Source of the DNA: Aristolochia californica | Taxonomy: Eukaryota > Streptophyta > Magnoliopsida > Piperales > Aristolochiaceae | Assembly (NCBI GenBank): GCA_029961685.1 | Contig: JARWKL010000003.1 | Coordinates: 11,813,657-11,877,656 of the forward strand | Reading direction: 5' to 3' | Length of the DNA stretch: 64,000 bases | In this document: piece after piece, positions 51,894-63,900 of the stretch | Layout: each line of letters starts with the position of its first letter | Numbering within the stretch: the stretch's first letter is position 1 | Notes under the pieces: model-generated | What the model was told of the DNA's origin: nothing | The model's database searches: none | What the model saw: the letters and a program-made list of their open reading frames with translations, nothing else | Translations under genes and position numbers: made by a program

Positions 51894-54694
51894 ATGTCGT
51901 ATTCTAGGAGATCAAGGTGAGTTCTCTCTGGTTTATTGCTTATATTGGGCAGTGCTTTTCCGCCAGTGGCCTCTTATTGTTTGTTTGTTTGTTTTAATCA
52001 TTCTCGCCTTTCAGGTACTCTTACTCTCCTTTGTCGTATGAGCCCAGCCGGTCTCGTTCGAGGTCCATGTCAAGGTCAAGGTCAAGATCAAGGAGCCGTT
52101 CTAGGTAAAGCGGTTTTTGCATTGTTTTTTTTTTTTTTTTCCTGGTTTTTTCGTTTATTGCTAATGAGTAATGAATGACTGGAGTAGGGAATCCTATGAT
52201 GTGGAAAATCCTGGGAATAACTTGTACGTGACAGGATTATCCCCTCGTGTTACAAAGGGGGATCTTGAGAAGCATTTTTCTACTGAGGGAACTGTAAGTC
52301 ATCTTTTGAACTTATATTTTTTTATTAACTCGTAAGATATGTATGACTCTAAAATCTATTCTTTGCGATAAATGCCTCTTCCACTATTTAGTTTTATTAC
52401 TGTGGTTGTCCCAAGTCTTGGAGCATTTTCAGGCTCTGAGTGGTATGAAAGCCAACATAGTGGATTCAATGAGCTAGTTGTTTAGTTAAGGCTATTAAAA
52501 TCGTAAAAACATGACAGGCTCTGAATGAATATTTGTAAAAAATACAAGTCCTCATGGAAGACGGTTTTTCTTGGTTGAAGTTTTCAACATGTAAGATTCT
52601 TTATTAATACTGTATTGCTACTGGACAAGTTTAGTGGTAGAATTGAAAGTTCTCTGTTTATTAGAGATGGCATTCGTGTATTTTATTTAATTTGTTCTCT
52701 TAGCCAATCCAATCTTGATTATTTCTGATTTTCAGTTCCATTCTACCCCCATCTGAGTGTAGTTCAGTGAAGTTGATGATATCAGGGTTATTTGCTTTGT
52801 AGAAATAACTGGCTACTTGGTGGGTTAGTGGGTTGCAGTTGGCTTTAGTGTGGAAGGAGCGGAGGGGAGGGCTTATGGGTAGGAGCTCCTTGGGCACAGG
52901 AAAAAGGGGAGATAAGTTATGGCCTCCTCCTTTCCTCCCTACCCCAATTGGAGGATCACACTAGTAGTAAAACTAGGGTGAACTGGACCTGGTCACCTCA
53001 TCGAGGGGAGGTGACCTCCAATATCTTGTTGAGCAGCAGCTTTTATATATTCCCATTTATGTTTCACTCCTCTTGTTCTTTGTGTTGGTTTTACTAAAAA
53101 ATTTCATCATTGAAAACAAGAGAGTGTGCTGGTTAATGCCCTTGGAGATAAGTTATGGCCTTCCCCCCTTCCTCCCTCTAACCCCAATTGAAGGATCGCA
53201 CTAGTAGTAAAACCAGGGTGAACTGGACCTGATTACCTCATCGAGGGGAGCTGATCTCCAATATCTTGTTGAGCAGCAGCTTTATATACTTCCATTCATG
53301 TATCACTCCTGTTGTTCTTTGTGTTGGTTTTACTAAAATTTCTCATCATGGAGAACAAGAAAGTCTGCTGGTTAACGCCCTTAGGTTGCATCTAGACTTG
53401 TATTTCACCCTTTCATATCTTTTTCCTGGATGTTTGTTGTGTGCAGGTGATTGATGTTCACTTGGTGGTCGATCCACGGACAAGAGAGTCTCGGGGATTT
53501 GGGTTTGTGACTTTGGAAACAGTTGAAGATGCAAACCGATGTATCAAATATTTAAATAGATCTGTATTGGAAGGTCGTGTTATCACAGTGGAGAAGGTAA
53601 AGGACAATTTGTCTTGCAAATTAGTTTATCTGTTCCTTGGATGAGGTCTATTACATTTCGAGCCAGTATGCCTTATTGATATCTCTTAGCTTTATGTTGT
53701 TCGCCTGAAGTGTTGTTGACATCAGGGTAGCTGTGAGCAGCAGCTCTTCACCAAACGCCTTACCACAACTTAACAAATCAAACTTCAAGCAACAAATATC
53801 AGACCATTTAACCAAAGGGTTGTATGCCCTGCATTTCTCTTCTTACCCACATGTTAACATGTTTCTCTTTTATATATGCACAATTTCATCTTATTTTCTA
53901 CTTGCAGTGGTTTACCCAAAGTTCTTCTTTATTTTTTACCATCTTGATTACAGTTGAAGAATCTTAAATTTCTGTCTTGTGCAGGCAAAGAGGCGGAGGG
54001 GCCGAACTCCCACCCCCGGAAGATACCTGGGTGTCAAAACTAGCCGTGGTAAAGAGTTTTTTTTGGAGTATTAATCAAGTTACATTCTTCAGGGCATGTT
54101 GATATTCAATTAAACCATTCTGGTAATCTGTCAATGGCAGTGAGGCGGCGGTCTCCAAGCTATTCTCCGTATCCTCGGAGCCGTTACAGTTGTCCTCGTT
54201 ACTCTTCTGAGAGAGATCGGTCTTACTCTCCTTGTTATAGGCGGCGGGGCAGGTACAGATCCAGGTCGTTGTCTCGGTCTGGCTACAGCCGCTCACGATA
54301 CAGGTCCTATTCTCGTTCTGGTTCTCTTTCTTACTCCCGCTACAGCAGGTCACCATACTACGGGAGGTGGGATGGATCTCCATACTCCCCCTACCATTAT
54401 AGATCGTATTATGCTAGATCTCCATCACCATACTACAGGAGGCGGGATGGATCTCCATACTCCCCGTATCATTATAGATCTTATTATGCTAGATCTCCGT
54501 CACCATACTACCGTCGGAGTAAGCGAAACCGTTCAACATCAGGAAGTGTCTCTGCAAGGGGGAGAAGCTACTCGAGGAGTGTATCTCGTAGCCCTTCTCC
54601 AGTACGCAGCAGGCGTCAGTCTCGTAGGAGGAGCCATTCTAGGAGTCCCAGTGCTAGCTACTCCCGAACGAGATCAGCGTCTCGGTCGTGGTGA
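51894..54694 (+). CDS. SR45a: SR45a, serine/arginine-rich splicing factor (RS-RRM-RS)
   Basis: Nuclear pre-mRNA splicing regulator related to animal Transformer-2. Six coding exons with GT-AG introns in phase: 51894-51916, 52015-52104, 52188-52293, 53447-53596, 53985-54048, 54141-54694; 328 codons plus stop. Residues 1-38 are an Arg/Ser domain; the RNA-recognition motif spans about 49-124 with RNP2 NLYVTGL (49-55) and RNP1 RGFGFVTL (89-96); RRRGRTPTPGRYLG follows, a linker typical of this family; from about 145 the chain is an RS domain rich in SPSYSP, YSRSR and SRSP. A non-coding exon ends at 51489 in ATG just before the donor; joined to exon 2 it gives a second in-frame ATG, so translation could start one codon earlier. 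Intron 4 is long and holds a tandem duplication. Confidence 0.93.
52911..53382. repeat. 236-bp tandem duplication in SR45a intron 4
   Basis: GATAAGTTATGGCC starts both copies (52911 and 53147). They share ACTAGTAGTAAAAC, GGTGAACTGGACCTG, TCATCGAGGGGAG, CAATATCTTGTTGAGCAGCAGC and TTGTGTTGGTTTTACTAAAA with a few base changes. The last intact exon boundary (53447) follows 65 bp later. Confidence 0.9.
54371..54520 (+). repeat. SR45a: In-frame 75-bp tandem repeat in the SR45a RS domain
   Basis: GATGGATCTCCATACTCCCC recurs 75 bp later (54371, 54446). Each copy codes 25 residues containing DGSPYSPYHYRSYYARSPSPYYRR-type sequence. Only silent or minor changes separate the copies. Confidence 0.9.
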
Positions 54695-54879
54695 CGTAGA
54701 CAAACCAGTGAGTGTTGTTTGTGGCTATTGGTTGTTAGGATCATCTATTTGAATTACACCCTTATATGCTGTAGTGTGGGGGGGAACCTTTTTTACTTGT
54801 ATGAAAAATAATTTCTTTTTATAAATTCACTAAATATACATGTATGTGTTTAAATTAATTTTAAAAAAATTCACAAGGG
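54695..54879 (+). other. SR45a: Probable 3' UTR and downstream of SR45a
   Basis: AT-rich sequence with a G run at about 54778-54784. The cleavage site cannot be fixed. Confidence 0.4.
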
Positions 54880-55165
54880 CCTCTACTTTAGATAAATTTT
54901 GTAGAATTTAGGACTCCAATCTAGAGCGAAGAAGAGAGTTTAGATAAATTTTGTAGAATTTAGGACTCCAATCTAGAGCGAAGAAGCGAGTTTAGAGATC
55001 GATTTTTACTAGAAGGGAGATGAGAGTTTAGAGATCGATTTTAACTAGAAGGAAGATGAGAGTTTGGGACGAATTTGGGAGGAAATGGGAGAGAATTTAA
55101 TGATTTGGGCATCTATTTATAGGTTTTATAATGTTTTAAGAGTTGTAATTTATGTCATTTTTATG
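54880..55165 (-). repeat. Founder-like LTR-promoter unit before the array
   Basis: Contains a 51-bp phrase twice (TTTAGATAAATTTTGTAGAATTTAGGACTCC... at 54888 and 54939), then AGAGATCGATTTTNACTAGAAGG twice (54990, 55027), GGGACGAATTTGGGAGGAAATGGGAGAG and CATCTATTTATAGGTTTTATAATG. The order is the same as in each unit of the main array (GTTTAGATATCGATTTTCAAG, GGACGAACTTGGGAGGAAAGG, CTATTTATAGTTTTATAATG) but more divergent. On the minus strand it reads TATA box then CT-rich leader. Confidence 0.7.
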
Positions 55166-55714
55166 AGATTTTTTTTTATTTATCAATATGTCACCAATTG
55201 GATACATAGTCTTTTTTCCTCTATTGGGTTTGAGTTTATTTTTAATAGATTTTTACGTGGTATAAATTAATAATATAGTTATACAAAATTAAAAATTATT
55301 AATTTAATTAATTTTAAAAAGAATAATTAAACAAAAATACTTGATCATGTTAATAATATTTTAATTAACATTTTTAAATCACTAATTTAATAAAATAAAT
55401 AAATAAATATAACATGAGATAGAATGTAATATAAATTAATAATATGTTTTTTTAAAAATAAAATTATTAGTAATTAATTATAAAAAATAAAATAATTAAA
55501 TAAAAATACTTGATATTGAACCGAATTAATAATGAGTGAGAGTGGAGAGCGAGATCCACTTTCACAAGTCTGCACCCAGTGCAGGCCCTAACGCATTTGG
55601 CCAAGTAACAGTGTAATCTAATTTACTTTCATTTACCGAAATACTTACCAACATGCTTTACAAGCAAGACTAGTAATTATATCCAGAGATGCCCCACGCC
55701 AGCCTTTTGTTGGG
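55166..55714. other. AT-rich spacer before the array
   Basis: A/T-rich with no gene; ends with a moderately GC-rich stretch (55550-55710) lacking a recognised motif. Confidence 0.5.
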
Positions 55715-56244
55715 AGAAGAGAGAGTTTGGATATCGATTTTCAAGATAAGGGAGAAGATAGTTACTACGAATTTGGGAGGAAAGGAGGAGAAGAGAGTTA
55801 GGACGAATGTGAGAGGAAAGGGGAGTTATTTATAGTTTTATAATGCCTTTCCAGTGAAGAGACAGTTTAGATATCGATTTTCAAGGGAAGGGAGAAGAGA
55901 GTCAGGACGAACTTGGGAGAAAAGGGCGAGAAGAGAGTTAGGACGAACTTGAGAAGAAAGGTGAGTTATGTATAGTTTTATAATGCCCTTCGGGTGAAGA
56001 AAGTGTTTAGATATCGATTTTTAAGATAAGGGAGAAGAGAGTTAGGACGAACTTGGGAGGAAAGGGGGAGGAGTGTAAGGACGAACTTGAGAGGAAAGGG
56101 GAGCTACTTATAGTTTTATAATGCCCTTCGGATGAAGAGAGATTTTAGATAATCAATTTTCAAGAGAAGGGAGAAGAGAGTTAGGACGAACTTGGGAGGA
56201 AAGGGGGGGAAGAGAGTTAAGAGGACGAATTTGGGAGGAAAGGG

Positions 56245-58970
56245 GGAGAAGAGAGTTAGGACGAACTTGAGAGGAAAGGGGAGCTATTTATAGTTTTATA
56301 ATGCCCTTCGGGTGAAAAGAGAGTTTAGATATTGATTTTCAAGAGAAGGGAGAAGAGTGATAGGACGAACTTGGGAGGAAAGGAGGAGGAGAGTTCGGAC
56401 GAACTTTAGAGGAAATGAGAGCTACTAATAGTTTTATAATGCCCTTCGGGTGAAGAGAGAGTGTAGGTATCGATTTTCAAGAGAAGGGAGAAGAGAGTTA
56501 GGACGAATTTGGGAGGAAAGGGGGAGAAGAGAGTTAGGATGAACTTGAGAGGAAATGGGAGCTATTTATAGTTTTATAATGCCTTTCGGGTGAAAAGAGA
56601 GTTTAAATATCGATTTTCAAGAGAAGGGAGAAGAGAGTTAGGACGAACTTGGGAGGAAAGGGGGAGAAGAGAGTTAGGACGAACTTGAGAGGAAATTGGG
56701 AGCTATTTATAGTTTTATAATATCCTTCGGGTGAAGAGAGAGTTTAGATATCGATTTTCAAGAAAAGGGAGAAGAGAGTTGGGACGAACTTGGGAGGAAA
56801 GGGGGAAAAGAAAAATAGGACGAACTTGAGAGGAAAGAGGAGCTATTTATAGTTTTATAATGCCCTTCGGGTGAAGAGAAAGTTTAGATATCGATTTTCA
56901 AGGGAAGGGAGAAGAGAGTCAGGACGAACTTAGGAGGAAAGGGGGAGAAGAGAGTGAGGACGAACCTGAGAGGAAAGGGGAGTAATTTATAGTTTTATGA
57001 TGCCTTTCGGGTGAAGAGAGAGTTTAGATATCGATTTTCAAGAAAAGGGAGAAGAGAATGAGGACGAACTTGGGAGAAAAGGGGGAGGAGAGTAAGGACG
57101 AACTTGAGAGGAAAGGGAGCTACTTATAGTTTTATAATGCCCTTCGGGTGAAGAGAGAGTTTAGATATCTATTTTCAAGAGAAGGAAGAAGAGAGTTAGG
57201 ACGAACTTGGGAGGAAAGGGAGACGAGAGTTAGGACGAACTTGGGAGGAAAGGGGGAGAATAGAGTTAGGAGGACGAACTTGGGAGGAAAGGGGGAGAAG
57301 AGAATTAGGAGGATGAACTTGGGAGGAAAGGGGAGTTGTTTATAGTTTTATAATGCCCTTCGGGTGAAGAGAGAGTTTAGATATTTATTTTCAAGAGAAG
57401 GAAAAAGAGAGTTAGGACGAACTTGGGAGGAAAGGGAGAGGAGAATTAGGACGAACTTGAGAGGAAAGGGGAGCTACTTATAGTTTTATAATGCCCTTCG
57501 GGTGAAGAGAGAGTGTAGATATTGATTTTCAAGAGAAGGGAGAAGAGAGTTAGGACGAACTTGGGAGGAAAGGGGAGAAGAGAGTTAGGACGAACTTGAG
57601 AGGAAAGGGGAGCTATTTATAGTTTTATAATGCCCTTCGGGTGAAAAGAGAGTTTAGATATTGATTTTCAAGAGAAGGGAGAAGAGTGATAGGACGAACT
57701 TGGGAGGAAAGGAGGAGGAGAGTTCGGACGAACTTTAGAGGAAATGAGAGCTACTAATAGTTTTATAATGCCCTTCGGGTGAAGAGAGAGTGTAGGTATC
57801 GATTTTCAAGAGAAGGGAGAAGAGAGTTAGGACGAATTTGGGAGGAAAGGGGGAGAAGAGAGTTAGGATGAACTTGAGAGGAAATGGGAGCTATTTATAG
57901 TTTTATAATGCCTTTCGGGTGAAAAGAGAGTTTAAATATCGATTTTCAAGAGAAGGGAGAAGAGAGTTAGGACGAACTTGGGAGGAAAGGGGGAGAAGAG
58001 AGTTAGGACGAACTTGAGAGGAAATTGGGAGCTATTTATAGTTTTATAATATCCTTCGGGTGAAGAGAGAGTTTAGATATCGATTTTCAAGAAAAGGGAG
58101 AAGAGAGTTGGGACGAACTTGGGAGGAAAGGGGGAAAAGAAAAATAGGACGAACTTGAGAGGAAAGAGGAGCTATTTATAGTTTTATAATGCCCTTCGGG
58201 TGAAGAGAAAGTTTAGATATCGATTTTCAAGGGAAGGGAGAAGAGAGTCAGGACGAACTTAGGAGGAAAGGGGGAGAAGAGAGTGAGGACGAACCTGAGA
58301 GGAAAGGGGAGTAATTTATAGTTTTATGATGCCTTTCGGGTGAAGAGAGAGTTTAGATATCGATTTTCAAGAAAAGGGAGAAGAGAATGAGGACGAACTT
58401 GGGAGAAAAGGGGGAGGAGAGTAAGGACGAACTTGAGAGGAAAGGGAGCTACTTATAGTTTTATAATGCCCTTCGGGTGAAGAGAGAGTTTAGATATCTA
58501 TTTTCAAGAGAAGGAAGAAGAGAGTTAGGACGAACTTGGGAGGAAAGGGAGACGAGAGTTAGGACGAACTTGGGAGGAAAGGGGGAGAATAGAGTTAGGA
58601 GGACGAACTTGGGAGGAAAGGGGGAGAAGAGAATTAGGAGGATGAACTTGGGAGGAAAGGGGAGTTGTTTATAGTTTTATAATGCCCTTCGGGTGAAGAG
58701 AGAGTTTAGATATTTATTTTCAAGAGAAGGAAAAAGAGAGTTAGGACGAACTTGGGAGGAAAGGGAGAGGAGAATTAGGACGAACTTGAGAGGAAAGGGG
58801 AGCTACTTATAGTTTTATAATGCCCTTCGGGTGAAGAGAGAGTGTAGATATTGATTTTCAAGAGAAGGGAGAAGAGAGTTAGGACGAACTTGGGAGGAAA
58901 GGGGAGAAGAGAGTTAGGACGAACTTGAGAGGAAAGGGGAGCTATTTATAGTTTTATAATGCCCTTCGGG
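56245..58970. repeat. 1329-bp higher-order tandem duplication
   Basis: Nine consecutive units recur unchanged 1329 bp later; for example the GAGTTTAGATATTGATTTTCAAG with AGAGTGATAGGACG unit at 56320 and 57649, and the extended unit at 57150 and 58479. I saw no base difference between the copies over the parts compared; first differences appear at their outer edges (about 56240 and 58971). A diverged third version of the same order of units begins near 61810. Confidence 0.88.
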
Positions 58971-60741
58971 TGAAGAGAGAGTTTAGATATCGATTTTCAA
59001 GAGAAGGGAGAAGAGAAGTAGGACGAACTTGGGAGGAAAGGGGGAGAAGAGAGTTAGGATGAGAGGAAAATGGAGCTATTTATAGTTTTATAATGCCCTT
59101 TGGGTGAAGAGAGAGTTTAGATATCGATTTTCAAGAAAAGGGAAAAGAGAGTTATGATGAACTTGGGAGGAAAGAGGGAGAAGAGAGTTAGGACGAACTT
59201 GAGAGGAAAGGGGAGCCATTTATAGTTTTATAATGCTCTTCGGGTGAAGAGAGAGTTTAGATATTGATTTTCAAGGGCAGGGAAAAGAGAGTCAAGACAA
59301 ACGTGGGAGGAAAGGGGGAGAAGTGAGTTAGGACGAACTTTTGAGGAAAGGGGAGTTACTTATAGTTTTATAATGCCCTTCGGGTGAAGAGAGAGTTTAG
59401 ATATCGATTTTCAAGAGAAGGGAGAAGAGAGTTAGGACGAACTTGGGAGGAAAGGGGGGAGGAGAGTAAGGACGAACTTGAGAGGAAAGGGAACTACTTA
59501 TAGTTTTATAATGCCCTTCAGGTGAAGAGATTCTTTAGATATCGATTTTCAAGAGAAAGGAGAATAGAGATAGGACGAACTTGGGTGGAAAGGGGGAGAA
59601 GAGAGTTTGGAGGATGAACTTGGGAGGAAAGGGGGAGAAGAGAGTTAGTACGAACTTGAGAGGAAAGGGGAGCTATTTATAGTTTTATAATACCCTTCGG
59701 GTGAAGAAAGAGTTTAGATATCAATTTTCAAGAGAAGGGAGAAGAGAGTTAGGACGAACTTGGGAGGAAAGGGGGAGAATAGAGTTAGGTCGAATGTGAG
59801 AGGAAATGGGAGCTATTTATAGTTTTATAATGCCCTTGGGGTGAAGAGAGAGTTTAGATATCGATTTTCAAGAGAAGGGAGAAGAGAGTTAGGATGAACT
59901 TGGGAGGAAAAAAAGGGAGGAGAGTAAGGACGAACTTGAGAGGAAAGGAGAGCTACTTATAGTTTTATAATGCCCTTCGGGTGGAGAGAGACTTTAGATA
60001 TCAATTTTCAAGAGAAGGGAGAAGAGAGTTAGAACGAACTTGGGAGGAAAGGGGGAGAAGAGAGTTAGAAGGACGAACTTGGGAGGAAAGGGAGAGAAGA
60101 GAGTTAGGAGGACGAACCTGGGAGGAAAGGGGGAGGAGAGAGTGAGGACGAACTTGAGAGGAAAGGGGAGCTATTTATAGTTTTATAATGCCTTTCGGGT
60201 GAAGAGGGAGTTTAGATATCGATTTTCAAGAGAAGGGAGAAGAGAGTTCGGACGAACTTAGGAGGAAAGGGAGAGAAGAGAGTTAGGACGAATGTGAGAG
60301 AAAAGGGGAGCTACTTACAGTTTTATAATGCCCTTCCGGTGAAGAGACAATTTAGATATCGATTTTCAAAGGAAGCGAGAAGAGAGTCTGGACGAACTTG
60401 GGAGGAAAGGGGGAGAAGAGAGTTAGGACGAACTTGAGAGGAAAGGGGAGCTATTTATAGTTTTATAATGCCCTTCGGGATAGAGAGAGTTTAGATATCG
60501 ATTTTCAGAGAAGGGAGAAGAGAGTTAGGACGAACTTTGGAGGAAAAGGGGAGGAGTGTAAGGACGAACTCTAGAGGAAAGAGGAGCTATTTATAGTTTT
60601 TTAATGCCCTTCGGGTGAAGAGAGACTTTAGATATCGATTTACAAGGGAGGGGAGAAGAGAGTTAGGACGAACTTGGGAGGAAAGGGGGAGAAGAGAGTT
60701 AGGAGGACGAACTTGGGAACATAGGGGGAGAAGAGAGTTAG

Positions 60742-60970
60742 TGTAAAACAGAGAGAACCGAAAAATAATAACAGAGATTGAACGAATGGTTTTCCGATGA
60801 TTTCTTCTTCTCCGTTAGGAGGCTATTTATAATACATTACAAGTTGATTTTAGGATCAATTTAGATCCTAAAATCAAGGAATAGAATCAAGAATATAATC
60901 ACGGGATCGGAGGAAACAATCACGCTATACAGTTTCCTCCGATCACGCTATACAGCTATACATTTCAACA
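60742..60970 (-). mobile_element. Solo LTR inserted in the tandem array
   Basis: 229 bp, TGTAAAACAG at the left and ATTTCAACA at the right, flanked by GTTAG at 60737-60741 and 60971-60975, a perfect 5-base target duplication made from array sequence. On the minus strand it starts TGTTGAAATG and has TATAAATAG followed by a leader, so it points leftwards. Contains an imperfect repeat of GGAGGAAAC/CACGCTATACAG words. Confidence 0.88.
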
Positions 60971-63900
60971 GTTAGGACGAACTTGAGAGGAAAGGGGAGC
61001 TATTTATAGTTTTATAATGCCCTTTGGGTGAAGAGAGTGTTTAGATATCGATTTTCAACAGAAGGGAGAAGGGTGTTAGGATGAACTTGGGAGGAAAGGG
61101 GGAGGAGAGTTAGGACGAACTTTAGAAGAAAGGAGAGCTACTTATAGTTTTATATTGCCCTTCGGGTGAAGAGAGAGTGTAGATATCGATTTTTAATAGA
61201 AGGGAGAGGAGAGTTAGGACGAATTTGGGAGAAAAAGGGGAGAAGAGAGTTAGGACGAACTTGAGTGGAAAGGGGAGCTATTTATAGTTTTATAATGCCG
61301 TTCGGGTGAAGAGAGAGTTTAGATATCGATATTCAAGAGATGGGAGAAGAGAGTTAAGACGAACTTGGGAGGAAAGGGGGATAAGAGAGTTAGGACGAAC
61401 TTGAGAGGAAAGGGGAGTTATTTATAGTTTTATAATGCCCTTCGGGTGAAGAGAGAGTTTAGATATCAATTTTCAAGATAAGGTAGAAGAGAGTTAGGAC
61501 GAACTTGGGAGGAAAGGGGGAGAAGAGAGTTAGAAGGACGAACTTGGGAGGAAACGGAGAGAAGAGAGTTAGTACGAACTTGAGAGGAAATGGGAGTTCC
61601 TTATAGTTTTATAATGCCCTTCGGGTGAAGAGAGAGTTTAGATATCGATGTTCAAGAGAAGGGAGAATAGAGTAAGGACAAACTTGGGAGGAAAAGGGGA
61701 GAATAGAGTTAGGAGGACGAACTTGGGAGGAAAGGGGGAGAAGAAAGTTAGGACGAACTTGAGAGGAAAGGGGAGCTATTTATAGTTTTATAATGCCCTT
61801 CGGGTGAAGAGAGAGTTTAGATATTGAGTTTCAAGAGAAGGGAGAAGAGTGTTAGGACGAACTTGGGAGGAAAGGAGGAGGAGAGTTCGAACGAACTTTA
61901 GAGGAAATGAGAGTTGCTAATAGTTTTATAATGCCCTTCGGGTGAAGAGAGAGTGTAGGTATCGATTTTCAAGAGAAGGGAGCAGAGAGTTAGGACGAAT
62001 TTGGGAGGAAAGGGGGAGAAGAGAGTTAGGATGAACTTGAGAGGAAATGGGAGCTATTTATAGTTTTATAATGCCTTTTGGGTGAAGAGAGAGTTTAGAT
62101 ATCGATTTTCAAGAGAAGGGAGAAGAGAGTTAGGACGAACTTGGGAGGAAAGGGGGAGAAGAGAGTTAGGACGAACTTGAGAGGAAATTGGGAGCTATTT
62201 ATAGTTTTATAATGCCCTTCGGGTGAAGAGAGAGTTTAGATATCGATTTTCAAGAAAAGGGAGAAGAGAGTTAGGACGAACTTGGGAGGAAAGGGGGAGA
62301 AGAGAAATAGGAAGAACGTAAGAGGAAAGGGGAGCTATTTATAGTTTTATAATGCCCTTCGGGTGAAAAGAGAGTTTAGATATTGATTTTCAAGGGAAGG
62401 GAGAAGAGAGTCAGGATGAACTTGGGAGGAAAGGGGGAGAAGAGAGTTAAGACGAACTTGAGAGGAAAGGGGAGTAATTTATAGTTTTACCTTCGGGTGA
62501 AGAGAGAGTTTAGATATCGATTTTCAAGAGAAGGGAGAAGAGAATTAGGACGAACTTGGGAGAAAAGGGGGAGGAGAGTAAGGACGAACTTGAGAGGAAA
62601 GGGAGCTACTTATAGTTTTATAATGCCCTTCGGGTGAAGAGAGAGTTTAGATATCTATTTTCAAGAGAAGGAAGAAGAGAGTTAGGACAAACTTTGGAGG
62701 AAAGGGGGAGGAGAGTTAGGACGAACTTGGGAGGAAAGGGGGAGAAATGAGTTAGGAGGACGAACTTGGGAGGGAAGGGGGAGAAGAGAATTAGGAGGAT
62801 GAACCTGGGAGGAAAGGGGAGTTGTTTATAGTTTTATAATGCCCTTCGGGTGAAGAGAGAGTTTAGATATCTATTTTCAAGAGAAGAAAAAAGAGAGTTA
62901 GGACGAACTTGGGAGGAAAGGGGGAGGAGTGTTAGGACGAACTTGAGAGGAAAGGGAAGCTACTTATAGTTTTATAATGCCCTTCGGGTGAAGAGAGAGT
63001 GTAGATATCGATTTTCAAGAGAAGGGAGAAGAGAGTTAGGACGAACTTGGGAGGAAAGGGGGAGAAAAGAGTTAGGACGAACTTGAGAGGAAAGGGGCGC
63101 TATTTATAGTTTTATAAATGCCCTTCGGGTGAAGAGAGTTTAGATATCGATTTTCAAGAAAAGGGAGAAGAGAGTTAGGACGAACATGGGAGGAAAGGGG
63201 GAGTAGAGTAATAGGACGAACTTGAGAGGAAAGTGGAGCTATTTATAGTTTTATAATGCCCTTCGGGTGAAGAGAGAGTTTAGATATCGATTTTCAAGGG
63301 AAGGGAGAAGAGAGTCAGGACGAACTTGGGAGGAAAGGGGGAGAAGAGAGTTAAGACGAACTTGAGAGGAAAGGGGAGACATTTATAGTTTTATAATGCC
63401 CTTCGGGTGAAGAGAGAGTTTAGATATCGATTTTCAAGAGAAGGGACAAGAGAATTAGGACGAACTTGGGAGAAAAGGGGGAGGAGAGTAAGGACGAACT
63501 TGAGAGGAAAGGGTGCTACTTATAGTTTTATAATGCCCTTCGGGTGAAGAGAGAGTTTAGATATCTATTTTCAAGAGGAGGAAGAAGAGAGTTAGGACGA
63601 ACTTGGGAGGAAAGGGGGAGGAGAGTTAGGACGAACTTGGGAGGAAAGGGGGAGAAATGAATTAGGAGGACGAACTTGGGAGGGAAGGGGGAGAAGAGAA
63701 TTAGGAGGATGAATTTGGGAGGAAAGGGGAGCTGTTTATAGTTTTATAATGCCCTTCGGGTGAAGAGAGAGTTTAGATATCGATTTTCAAGAGAAGGTAG
63801 AAGAGAGTTAGGACGAACTTGGGAGGAAAGGGGGAGAAGAGAGTTAGAAGGACGAACTTGGGAGGAAAGGGGGAGAAGAGAGTTAGAAGGACGAACTTGG

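Noticed and set aside
57148..58674. Two identical 65-codon Arg/Gly-rich open frames (57148-57345 and 58477-58674)
   Set aside because: They lie in the GA-rich tandem array, are copies of one another through the 1329-bp duplication, and consist of translated subrepeats. Not genes.
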